From contig JAQFVV010012400.1 of assembly GCA_028023455.1 (NCBI GenBank), forward strand, positions 16,297,490 through 16,361,489: DNA of 64,000 nucleotides, written 5' to 3'. Under the pieces are notes generated by a model that saw nothing but the letters and a program-made list of their open reading frames with translations, did not search any database and was not told the origin of the DNA. Position 1 is the stretch's first letter. Each line of letters opens with the position of its first letter. The stretch comes from Epiperipatus broadwayi. Its lineage: Eukaryota > Onychophora > Udeonychophora > Euonychophora > Peripatidae. The position numbers and the translations under genes were made by a program. Positions 50,897 through 60,549 of the stretch are shown here, piece after piece.

Positions 50897-51487
50897 TTAT
50901 AAGAAAATTATTAGTAGGTCAACCTTCATTTTAAATGCAATGGAGGAGTTACAATCTGCCCATAAATTAGTGATATTTTGACTAAGAACAAGCATATTGA
51001 TATGTTCAATATCTTCAATACAGTTTGCATTGAAATAGATTATCAGTATGGATGAAATAAAAAAATAGCAAATAGATAAACAAATCAGTATATTTACTAA
51101 TTGGATTGATGGTAATAATTGCAACTAATATATCCATTATAAGTCAAGCTTTAGAATCAATTAGTAAAAATAGCAGGCATGAATTCCCTAAAGTTTTTGG
51201 ACTGGCTTTCATCATAAGAAAGCTTGGAAGACAGCTGAGTTGTGACAAAAATAATGACATTAATTATTTAAGATAATATTTGTAACTAAAACGTTGCTCT
51301 TATTTTATGTATTTTGATGAAATCTGCATTCACTCTTGAAAACATTATGACCACATTGGCAGTACATGTTTAACACACATATATCTTCCTTGGGCAACTC
51401 GACTCTCAGCATCAAGCAAATGCTTGCAAATATTACCTCAAAATGATCCACAGTATCATGAAATGTTAGGATAAAATTAGAGATCAT
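50897..51487 (-). pseudogene. Unrecognised decayed coding-like segment
   Basis: Two minus-strand frames, 51487-51305 (reads SNFILTFHDTVDHFEVIFAS and CVLNMYCQCGHNVFKSECRF) and 51124-50897, flank a stretch that also reads SPKTLGNSCLLFLLIDSKA before a stop. The residue mix is more protein-like than chance AT-rich frames, but I cannot name a family. It may be a transposon-derived fragment. It lies about 220 bp downstream of the zinc-transporter exon on the same strand, within what should be an intron of that gene. Confidence 0.25.
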
Positions 51488-51708
51488 TATAACTTAATGT
51501 CATAAGATGAAACCAGTCAGACAAAAGAACAGTGTGTAAATGATATTTTTCTAGAAGCGCAACTTTTGTGGTAAGCAGTGCATAAATAAAAAGAATAAAT
51601 CTTTTGGTCAAAACAATTTGATAATTATTATTTAAGAAATTATCTATTTATGTATGTATATAAGAGAATATGTGTATTTTTTTTTTATTCAAATTTTTTA
51701 GTACTTAC

Positions 51709-51862
51709 AAAATGTTGACAGCTACTCCACAGCCAGAAGTTATAAGCATAGCTTTGGCATTTATTGTATAGTCATTAGAAATTACTCTTCCTACAGCCAT
51801 ATACACTAAAATGCCAGTTAAAATCCAAATGATGAGAATACTGATCAAAGCTCCCATGATTT
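51709..51862 (-). CDS. Internal exon of a vesicular zinc transporter (ZnT2/3/8-type, SLC30 family)
   Basis: The minus strand gives a clean exon: acceptor TTGCAG before 51862 and donor GTAAGTAC after 51709. It encodes 50 full codons with split codons at both ends. The peptide runs from IMGALISILIIWILTG through VYMAVGRVISNDYTINAK to MLITSGCGVAVNI. This matches the third and fourth membrane helices of the ZnT2/3/4/8 group, whose usual form is EILGALxSVLSIW..TGVLVYLAVERLISxDYEI..xxMLITSGCAVAVNI. These proteins are cation-diffusion-facilitator Zn2+/H+ antiporters that load zinc into vesicles. The metal-site residues sit in helices 2 and 5, outside this exon. Neighbouring exons were not found, so the rest probably lies beyond long introns or outside the window. 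This is the only convincing host-gene exon here. Confidence 0.9.
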
Positions 51863-52057
51863 CTGCAACAAAATAAGAATAAATAGCTGTATAATTTTAT
51901 TTTTTAAAAAAAGCATTTATCACTATAATTAGAAGAAAAAATAAAATATACATGCAACCTAATCAATTACATTATCTATTGCATTATTGAGCTGAAACAT
52001 ATAACATATGAATCAAAATAATAAAGTATCTTTTACTAAGCTCATTGGAAAATAAGA

Positions 52058-52322
52058 TTTTAAATTATAAATATTACTAAAACCACACTTTTCTTTATTT
52101 TGCTGTAATATCCTATAAATGCAATTTATCCAAACCACTTCGAACACTTTTTAGCAAAACTCTATAATTGTACATATATACTTATACCTTACATCTCGAC
52201 TGGCTCTGAAGAAGAATGCAGGGCAGTCGAAACGTAAGGTGTATGTAAATATGTACAAATAAAGAGTTTTGTTAAAAAGTGTTCCAAGTGGTTTGGATAA
52301 ATTGAATTTTAAATTATATATA
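52058..52322. mobile_element. Foldback retroposon, relative of 32284-32624, 16-bp target duplication
   Basis: Insert 52074-52306, flanked by TTTTAAATTATAAATA (52058-52073) and TTTTAAATTATATATA (52307-52322), one mismatch. The arms are inverted: AATTTATCCAAACCAC on the left, GTGGTTTGGATAAATT on the right. Compared with the 32-kb copy the long arm is at the left end, so it is in the opposite orientation. The centre reads CTGAAGA (52206-52212), then a GAATG..CAGTC stem and GAAAC (52229-52233), hammerhead-like core words without a visible stem I. Confidence 0.85.
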
Positions 52323-52427
52323 CAACAGAACTTTGTGAATTGTAAACCATGATAATAAAATGCTCAAAGTATTTTATGTTATCGTGGTTTACAATTCAAA
52401 AGTAGATTATTATATACATCATTTAAA

Positions 52428-53013
52428 TAGGTTGACCAGATTGGTTTGATCAAAAACCAGGACATAACGACCAATCATTTTTATGGCATTGCATTTTTTT
52501 TTCACAAAACTCCATTCCTGTGTACATTCATTGTTATAAGTACACTTCCTCTTTGGCATGTTGTCTATTGTTTAGAGTTATTAATATTCCTATTAATTTT
52601 ATCACTATAGAAAATTAATATCAACAAAGAACTAGTAAAACTATACTGTCAATCAAAGCAGGTGAAGCGCAATTCAAATTTTAGTTTACAAAAATCCAAC
52701 TGTGCATACTCCAGGGCGAGGTTGGACATGAGAATGCATCTAGCCTGAGAACCGGTTATATAATATAATAATGATCTTTGTTTTGATGTTGGAATTTGTC
52801 TGTTTTTATAATATTACTGTAGAGACTAAAATGGACAGAGAGAGCCAAGAAACTATCATTTTTGCAATGAATTATTTATGTAAGACAAATAATAATTATG
52901 AGTATTTGAAATTCAAGACATACAACAATCCCAAAAAGACATTTCAGGGACACTGGGACATCTAATCAAAAATAGGGGCAAATTCCAAAAAATCAGGATT
53001 TCTGATCACCTTA
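52428..53013. mobile_element. hAT MITE, deletion derivative of the second hAT family
   Basis: The left end TAGGTTGACCAG and right end reversed TAAGGTGATCAG are inverted repeats. Flanks CATTTAAA (52420-52427) and CATCTAAA (53014-53021) are an 8-bp duplication with one mismatch. The right 480 bp match the 5' part of the element at 33539-36982 (words such as GGCATGTTGTCTATTGTTTA and GTTTAGAGTTATTAATATTC). Nearly all transposase sequence is deleted. The frame at 52771-52965 lies in the shared leader and is not a gene. Confidence 0.85.
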
Positions 53014-53129
53014 CATCTAAAACATTTTACATTGAGGTTAGTAAAAGATAGTTCACTACCTTGAAATCATTTAAAACCATATCTCATATAATATCTTAAT
53101 AAAAAATAAAATAAATAATCAAATATTTT

Positions 53130-53232
53130 GTTGTTCGAGATATCATAAAAAGTTTGAACACTAAAAGTGCCAACACTGGAATCTATCCAAAGACCTCACA
53201 TTCTGACATTTTACTGCTGCACTAAATCATGA
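53130..53232 (-). mobile_element. tRNA-derived SINE copy
   Basis: On the minus strand: TTAGTGCAGCAGTAAAATG (box A region), TTTGGATAGATTCCAGTG (box B region), then AACTTTTTATGATATCTCG. This is the same order as the better copy at 55508-55650, with more changes. Confidence 0.6.
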
Positions 53233-53289
53233 AGAGTATATTTTAATTAATTTCCATAATAAATAAAGATGGAGCAAACAAAAAAACTT

Positions 53290-53718
53290 TCTAGCTGAAC
53301 ATCGGGGCCACTTTGTGGAAGCGAGGTTAGTGGAGGGCCACATCTTTTTTTCATGACACAATAAACACACTGCTTTATTCCTTTGTATTACCAAAGAAAT
53401 ATTTGTTTGTCCATTCTTCATTAAACAAACGACATTCATCACTGATTTTACATTTTTTTGGAGGGTTCGTGGTTTCACTAAAGTTGAAAATGTATATATT
53501 TGCTAATGCAAAGACAAAATTAAAATTAACCAGATCAACTGGAAAAGCACTGCACAGTGTATCTACACTGCGCATGTATATTGGTGTGGCCATACTAGTG
53601 GAAAATAAGAGACAAATCTTCGGTCGTGCATGGGAAGGAAATCTCAGTTCAAGGCAGATTTTTCTGATTGTCTTGGCAGGCCGCATGTAGCCCGCAGGCC
53701 GCTATTTGCCTACCCCTG
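53290..53718 (-). mobile_element. Internally deleted derivative of the first hAT family
   Basis: Read on the minus strand, it starts at 53718 with CAGGGGTAGGCAAATAGCGG, the hAT end seen at 9864. It keeps the leader, a start-codon region with PPKKCKISDECR and EEWTNKYFFGNT, and then jumps, just after TTATTGTGTCATGAAA, to the 3' end words GATGTGGCCCTCCACTAACC. Almost the whole transposase is missing. The distal inverted repeat is lost or badly decayed (sequence ends near GGGGCCACTTTGTGG), so it is probably immobile. The short frames in it are pieces of the transposase start and shadows of it. Confidence 0.8.
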
Positions 53719-54114
53719 TTTTATACCCATTCTGCCCATGGAATAATAGTGACTGTGGTTTTTGAAAAACCAAAGACACCAAAATGCATAGATTTTCAAC
53801 ACATGAATATACAAGCAAATGAGCTTGGATGGGAAACATTATGGTGTTTTCATCTTGGGCTCCTAGCTTTATAGTTAGCCAAATAGGTAAAAGGTGGCTG
53901 CTGGAGGATCGTAAGATCTAGGTGCAGTGCTGCAAGCTAGATACTAGTCTGAGGATATTGGATGAGTAAGCATTAGATAGGGATTTTACACACAAACCTT
54001 CCTGAAACCAATGATTATAAAGGCTTGCACTTGGTGACACTACTGTATAGAGAGTTTGGTATTCTTATTGCATGTGTAAACATATTAAATGATGATCATG
54101 TAATGTTTTGATAG
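53719..54114 (+). repeat. Hammerhead-family repeat unit, tandem copy 1 (ribozyme partly deleted)
   Basis: Starts ATACCCATTCTGCCCATGG and carries CAAAGACACCAAAATG (53771 on), AAAAGGTGGCTGCTGGAGG, GATCTAGGTGCAGTGCTG, CTAGTCTGAGGATATTGGAT and the GCACTTGGTGACACTACTGT end. About 57 bp holding the CTGATGA box and stem II are deleted upstream of the GTC triplet (53947-53949). It abuts the hAT derivative on its left. Confidence 0.85.
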
Positions 54115-54520
54115 TTTAATACCTATCCTGCCCATGGCGTAATGGTGACTATATTTTCGAAAAACCAAAGACACCAAAATGTATAGATGCTGAGCTGAGT
54201 TCAAATCTATATATGTGATTATACAAGCGAATGAGCTTGGGTTGGCAATATTATGGTGTTTTTATCTTGGGCTCATAGCTTTATAGTTAACCAAATAGGT
54301 AAAAGGTGGCTTCTGGAGGGTTGCATTACACCCTAAGATCTAGATGTATTCTCGCAAATCCAAGGCTTCTCATTAATGAAGCCATAAGCTAGAAATTGGT
54401 CTGGGAATGTTGGATGATTAAGCACTAGATAGAGATTTTACGCATACAGCTTCCTGCATCCATTGATTACAAAGGCTTGCACTTGGTGGCACTACTATAC
54501 AGAGAGTTTGATATGCTCAG
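54115..54520 (+). repeat. Hammerhead-family repeat unit, tandem copy 2 (ribozyme mutated)
   Basis: Direct tandem copy of the preceding unit. The ribozyme region (about 54345-54430) keeps its layout, but the core is TTAATGA and the second box reads GAAATTGGTC. The triplet GTC (54399-54401) lies 452 bp after that of copy 1. Stem I is still recognisable (AATCCAAGG facing TGTTGGATG). Confidence 0.85.
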
Positions 54521-55107
54521 TATGTTTTATTTAATCAAGTAAATAAATTTAATTTTCAAAGATTTACAGAATCATTTTTAACAAAGTTGTAAATAACTCC
54601 ATTTTCTGTATTAATGGCTATACTTAAAGCATTAGTAGGTTAGTGGTAGCTAGAAGTTAATAATAATAGATATAAAATTCTCTAGAGATCTTCAACAGCA
54701 ACATACTTTTGAAAGTAAATTTACCTAATTAATTAAATAAAATGTACTATCAAATATTTAGCAATCACAGATAATCATAATGATTTTAATGACTAAAATT
54801 TCACCAATTAATACCTAAGTACTCTTTTGCAAAAATCTTCTGTTCTAATGTGATGAACTGAATAGTAAATGATAACTGGAAATTTTTTATTTGGGTTGAT
54901 AATCTAGAAACTTGCTTAAAATTCCTTTTTTATTTGTCCCCATCATTAATTTCAAGAGCTATTTATATACGATATTCAATGCTTTTTTATTCTTTTTGCA
55001 TTGCTTCTAAAATATTAAATAAATCTCTAAAAAATCACTTCACATTTTTCACAGTGATTTTTATTCAATCTAATTATGGCAGTTTTCCCTGTCTATCAAT
55101 CTTCTTC
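54521..55107. other. AT-rich interval, no feature seen
   Basis: The frame at 54934-55143 has no family motif. Confidence 0.45.
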
Positions 55108-55191
55108 AGAACTGTAAAATACAATTATTTATTGTCTGTGTAAATAAACAACAAATAATGTAATGCAATTGTATTTTACAGCTCTGATGAT
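55108..55191. repeat. Short inverted repeat
   Basis: AACTGTAAAATACAATT on the left and AATTGTATTTTACAG on the right, with a 40-bp AT-rich loop. Outside the arms lie TTCTTCAGA and TCTGATGA. Possibly a small foldback insertion. Confidence 0.55.
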
Positions 55192-55507
55192 TGTTAAGAG
55201 TCACAACAATCAGATAATTGAGCTGAATAAAAAAGCAATATTTCAAATGAAAAAAAAAATGAATTTTTTAGAAATTTATTTTTATATAGTAGAGGACCAT
55301 ATAAATAAGTCTATTAAATTTGTTATAAAGAAAAAAGGTGTCTTTTTTTTTTTTTGCATAAAAATATTCATGCCTATTTCAGCTAGTTTTAATGAGGGTG
55401 GAGAATATGGAAATTAATTTACTTATCAATGTGATATAATTATCATAAAATGCTTATTTTACAATAACTTGCTGAGCAAAATATTGCTGGATCACCTTTC
55501 AAATAAT

Positions 55508-55650
55508 AATAAAGAAAGACTAATGGCTTTATTGCTCAGGAGTTCATAAAAAGTTCCCAAGTGCCAGAACTGGGAGCACTAGAATCTATCCTAGGACTTC
55601 CCGATCCCAAGTTGGATGTTCTACCACTGCACAAAACTGCACAGGTCATT
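55508..55650 (-). mobile_element. tRNA-derived SINE, full copy with 11-bp target duplication
   Basis: TTTCAAATAAT flanks it at 55497-55507 and 55651-55661. The minus strand starts with a tRNA-like head: GTGCAGTGGTAGAAC (box A region), an ATCC/GGAT stem around an ACTT-containing loop, which would fit a lysine-type anticodon, and GGATAGATTCTAG (box B region). A unique body (CAGTTCTGGCACTTGGGAAC, TTATGAACTCCTGAGCAATAAA) and a short T/A tail follow. Related copies: 53130-53232 and the 3' half at 7836-7925, all on the minus strand. Confidence 0.75.
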
Positions 55651-55664
55651 TTTCAAATAATGAA

Positions 55665-56820
55665 GGTAAACAAACAAACAAAAAGATCTCAATCTAGCTA
55701 ATAGAAACAAACTGTTATGCTTTGTCTATTACAAGATTATTCAAATGACGAATAATAAATCAATAGTTACGAATGCTCCACTTGGTTTGATTTAGTGGCA
55801 AAATGGTGGATTCTTGAAGTCATGATCAATTACTTATGCTTCACCTTGTTTCACTTTCTAATTAAAAATAGCAAGATAGTCATTGACTGACTAATAATTG
55901 GAAGAGTAGCAGAGTTGACTATGATCTAAATAATAAGTTTGTTAGGAAATCTTTCAATTCGTGTTTCACATTAATTTGAACTCTGCATTATGGACATGAC
56001 AGAAACATAGCCAAAAGAATCTTCAATGTATATATTTATTAATACAAAAATAATTATCCAAATTTAAATATTTAATCCACATAAAAACAATTAACCAATA
56101 AAAATACAATTGTACGTATCTTTATAATATATACATAATGAATTGCAAATATTATTGAATAGAAATTGGCAGATTAAATTGTATTAAGGAATTGCCTAAC
56201 AATAACAGTACTCTGGTATTAGCTGCAATGTAGGGGAGATAAGGAGACCTTTTTACACTCACAATAAATGTGTAATGCCATGATGACTCAAACTGAAAGA
56301 AAATAATCCCTTTGAGTATACATGACAAAAATTATTTTTTTTTTATCAACATGATCTTTATCTAACAGAATTCATGTGGAAAAGAATACAAAAAATGAGG
56401 GCATCTTCATAGCAATACTTAATGACATGAAAGAAATGTTTCTGCCAGGATAAATAAAAATGTAATAACAGTGTAGTAATTAATATGTATTTTTTTTTTC
56501 TTTGTAGTTTTAGTTTAATTTCTTTATACAAAAAAACCACATTTATTAGCAGTTCTTTGAAAATCCCAGCATACTTTGCAATCACGTTTCATTTTGAGAG
56601 GGAAATTTTTTTACTGCAGATCTCCATTTTCTGTGGTAACACTATATGTGAAAAGTTTGGTTTTAATGCGTAAATTCCTGTTATATATTAAACGGTAAGT
56701 GTTGTAGGAATATAGTTAATGTATTTTTAATCAAATTACTTAAAAATAAAAATCATTTACTGTTTGTTTGTTGCATATTTAAACTATTTTTTTTTGATTA
56801 ATGGCATCATTATTGTAAGA
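55665..56820. other. AT-rich interval, no gene recognised
   Basis: Frames at 56358-56585 (-) and 56485-56673 (+) overlap each other and have no domain. Confidence 0.45.
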
Positions 56821-56821
56821 T

Positions 56822-57080
56822 CACAAATCATATTTTTTTAAATTTCAAATGTCATTCTTATAAGTTGTTAGTGTTGAAAGCTGCATTTTTTTTTTTAAAC
56901 TTGTTAATGCTGAAAGTCGTACATATTTGACTATATTTGTTATTGAAAATGATTGCAAATCACTTTTTTTTTCAAATGTCTTTCTTAAAAGTTGTTAGTG
57001 TTGAAAGTCGCCTTTTTTTTAAACTTGTTAATGTTCAAAGTCATAGATATTTGAAAGTCGTACATATTTGAATGCATTCA
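56822..57080. repeat. Two-unit tandem duplication (about 120-130 bp)
   Basis: The block TTTCAAATGTCATTCTTATA, AGTTGTTAGTGTTGAAAG, a T-run, AAACTTGTTAATG and GTACATATTTGA is repeated in order from about 56950, with a few changes and a small internal repeat of GAAAGTCGTACATATTTGA. Confidence 0.7.
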
Positions 57081-57143
57081 CTATTGAAAATGATATATAT
57101 TTATTATATTTTACTATTCTTTTAATTCTAGTTATTTTTAGTC

Positions 57144-57391
57144 CTGCAACAGTGAGCATGTATTAGACCTACTGTTCCTGTTCTCACTTGTATCAATCTC
57201 CTGATAACTTTGTAAATCTTGTCAAAATACCATGTACAAGATCTGTGTACATGTTCTTTTTTTGCAAAAAAAGTCGTGTACAAAATCCATGTACACATTA
57301 TTTTGGTCAGATCACCAGATTATAAAGTTATTAGCGGATTGATACGAATGTGAACAGGCACAATAGGTCTAATACAGGCTCTCTGTTACAG
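57144..57391. repeat. Foldback element, 248 bp
   Basis: Inverted arms of about 110 bp: left CTGCAACAGTGAGCATGTAT, then TAGACCTACTGTTCCTGTTC and TTGTATCAATC. The right arm reads the same when reversed, with few changes. The inner parts hold a second pair CCATGTACA.../...TGTACATG. No coding capacity. Superfamily unknown. Confidence 0.85.
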
Positions 57392-57719
57392 CTTTAATAC
57401 CAAAATACCACTATAACAAATTGCAAAAACACTGATAATTGTTTTATTGGCTTTGTTATTTATTTATTTTCATAAAATGAAAATAATTATGTGATCCATT
57501 ACATCATGGGATTTCCCCCCTTCTTCTTGATTTGAATGAATAAATAAATAATATCTAAACAGAATAATTATTCACTAACCACAATAACAAAAATCACTTC
57601 AATACAAAAAAAAACACATTCTTTCAAATAACATTTTGTTATCCTTTTCAAAAGTGTGAATATTTATAAATGTTAATTAGCATACATTAGTGTTTACATC
57701 AGAATATTGATTAGAAAAT

Positions 57720-57800
57720 GATGAGATGCACTGTGGCTTCTCCTTTTTTGGAGTCAGGAATCTCTCACCCACTATGTCCAGAGAAACCTGTTAGAGTGAC
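57720..57800 (-). mobile_element. 5'-truncated LINE 3' end
   Basis: GATGCACTGTGGCTTCTCC, GAATCTCTCA and TATGTCCAGAGAAACCTGTT match 907-975, the end of the LINE at 850-3170. Only the last part of the 3' UTR is present, as expected for a heavily truncated copy. Confidence 0.6.
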
Positions 57801-60545
57801 ATCTAGATTTGGTATTAATGTTCATATGAGGATAACGCAATATTATAAAAAAAAAAAATTATATTGAAATAACATATTTGTTATTAAATAATTTACTTGT
57901 CTAACACATACATGATGATATTTTTTCTACACTGATTTTAAAAAAAATTTTTTTTTAAAGTTATTGAAATAATAACCAATATATATTTATAAAATATTTT
58001 AAATATTAATATCTTAAATATTCTAAAATCTTACATCACCTTATTTTTCTTTTAAAATCTGATGCAGTGTATTAATGTGAGGTACAATTTATAATGGAAT
58101 TGTTACATATTAATTATAAACCAATTTTATTTTTACTTCACACATTATTACTAAATTTCCTCATATTTTGGAAATAAAAAGGATCTAAAACTCAAATAAA
58201 TATAATTAAGTTTCTCTTTCTCATTACTTTTTCTCAACATAAATCACACTAACCTACAAATGTTTTTTAAGCAAGTCAATTATTTTAACATGCTTTTTGA
58301 AGGACATTAATCAATCCTAATAATGACAATATTGTAGACAGTGACTTTTCAACAAAGAACATGATGAATGGTGGCTTCTTGATTGACAGACATCCAAAAC
58401 ACTCAGCAAACAATTCACAACATAGAAGAAAAAAAAATCTTTAAAAATGTGGGTTTTTTTTTTCTTTCTTGTTTAATAATTAAATGTATATTACTAAAAA
58501 TGATAGTATTTCCTTAAAGATAATAAATATATATCATTAATATATATATAAAGTGAAAGGATAAATCAAAATCAATTAAAAATAAAGCAAAATGCTGAAT
58601 AAAAAGATAGCACCAGGAAGAATGACTTATCCCTTTAAAAAAAAAAAAGTCTACTGATATAATAAAAATTGTAATAAAGTTATATAATAAACCTAGTAAT
58701 GTAGTAATAGCAAGATCTCTATAATTATGATGTGGAATTACAATCAGTGACAGTTTAAACTCTGAATTTTTTCCAGGTCACAAATAACCTTGGATTTTTC
58801 TTTTAAGTAATGGGGTCATAGCCAATCAAGCTAGCAATCCAAGAGGGATCAGTAAATGAAAATCTAAATATTATTAGTTAGAGTATAAGGTCTCAATTTA
58901 ATATAGAATTATCAAATAAATATTTGGTGTACTAATAAGAATATATTATTGTAATATGATGTACCTTGAATACTAGATGAAGTAAAAGAGGAGATAGATG
59001 ATGACTTTTACCAAAACCAAAAGAGGGGGTAAACACTAGTAGTTTTTACTATATGTTACCTCTACAAACACCATTAGCACTAAATAGTTTTAATTCATTA
59101 CAAATAGCATTGTATACTTGGACATGAGATGAATATCATGGATAATATTAACTATAAAATTATAGTTTTAGAATATTTTTATATAGACTTGATAGTTTAC
59201 TGCTGTTAATATTAATTTTATATATCAATATCCATTTAAATAGTAAATAAATATATTCAATGACTTCTCTGCCCAAAGACAAAATGGAAGTAATTTAGGC
59301 AATAGAATACTATAAAAGAGAACAAACACTTGATCCTTATAAATAGCAACTTTCATTGATTGTCCATCCATTAACTCAAATGCTTTTAGCATGGACTTCA
59401 ACAAGTAAATAAAGTTGGTTAAGATGGTTTCATAATGTCATACTTATGTACAAATTTTTAAAAAAAGTTATATAAATTTTTTTTTTCTTTCCTTTCATTG
59501 TAAACAACCATAAGCCTCACAATGTAAGTTCTCTGAAGGCTACTATATTTAAAAAGATAACTGATTTTTAAAACTCTCTTTTGTGTTCAAAAAAATAAAA
59601 AATATTAAATTGAAGAAAAAACTGTGATAAAATGTCATATCAGTCAAGGAAATAAGGGCAAAAATATAAAAACTTCAGATTAGCCAATAAGGGAAACTTT
59701 ATAATACAAGCTAAGGAACAGGAATGATTCTATGCAAATTGTTTTATATAAAAGATAACTAGCATTACAAAATGTTTTATATTAAAATTATAAATATGTT
59801 AAAAATGTATTCTACAAACATCCTTTTGCTTCATTTGTTTACCTAAGTACTAACTAACCTGTGGTCATAGTTGTGGCAGAAAAATTAGAATTGGAAATAA
59901 AATTATTAAAAGTTGAAAAATTGATTTCTATATCTACATCATCTTCAAAATTATTAATGAATAATCTCAAATTTCATTTGCATGATTTATTTTAATTTCT
60001 CATTTAATCATTTTGACAAAGTAGTAAAGTTTTACTTTAATTTCATTAGGAATAATTACTTTAATAATTTGAATTTCCAGGAATATCCTTATAATTCTAA
60101 TTGGTTTAATGATAAATGACTTCAGAGTTATAACAATGTCAAAATTATTTTTTAAAAAAAATACAATACTTTTATCTTTCAAAATATAACTTTATTCTCC
60201 TTGTGTATTATCAAAAGATACATGTCAAATTCTAGTATACATTAAAATTATAAATAATATACCTTAAATTCAAAGCTAGAAAAGTTAAAAGTGGAACATC
60301 AAAAGGGAATATAATTAATTTAACATAGATACAGAATTATGCTGAAAGCATACACTTTGTCAATGAACATACATGTCATGTGTAAATTATCATTAGGATT
60401 ATCGAGCATATACATTGAATTCAAATTTACATGGTTTGAAATTCAATTAGTTATTCATTGATATAACATTATTCTGAATGCATACAATTTATTTGTTAAT
60501 ATTTAAATTACAATAAAATTCATATTAATTACTCCTGAAAGGAAT
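57801..60545. other. AT-rich interval, no gene recognised
   Basis: Short inverted words near 58785-58840 (CCTTGGATTTTT / AATCCAAGAGG). The frame at 60000-60182 has no domain. Nothing else supported. Confidence 0.45.
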
Positions 60546-60549
60546 TAAG

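Noticed and set aside
55108-55230. CTGATGA followed by a TTGTT/AACAA hairpin, and CTGAAGA on the other strand, as a possible second hammerhead
   Set aside because: The GAAA box and a cleavage triplet are missing on either strand, and no stem I forms. Kept only as an inverted repeat.
59855-59885. Minus-strand ATGACCACAG followed by GTTAGT as a possible first coding exon
   Set aside because: Ten bases of coding sequence before a donor is too little to support, and no downstream exon was found.
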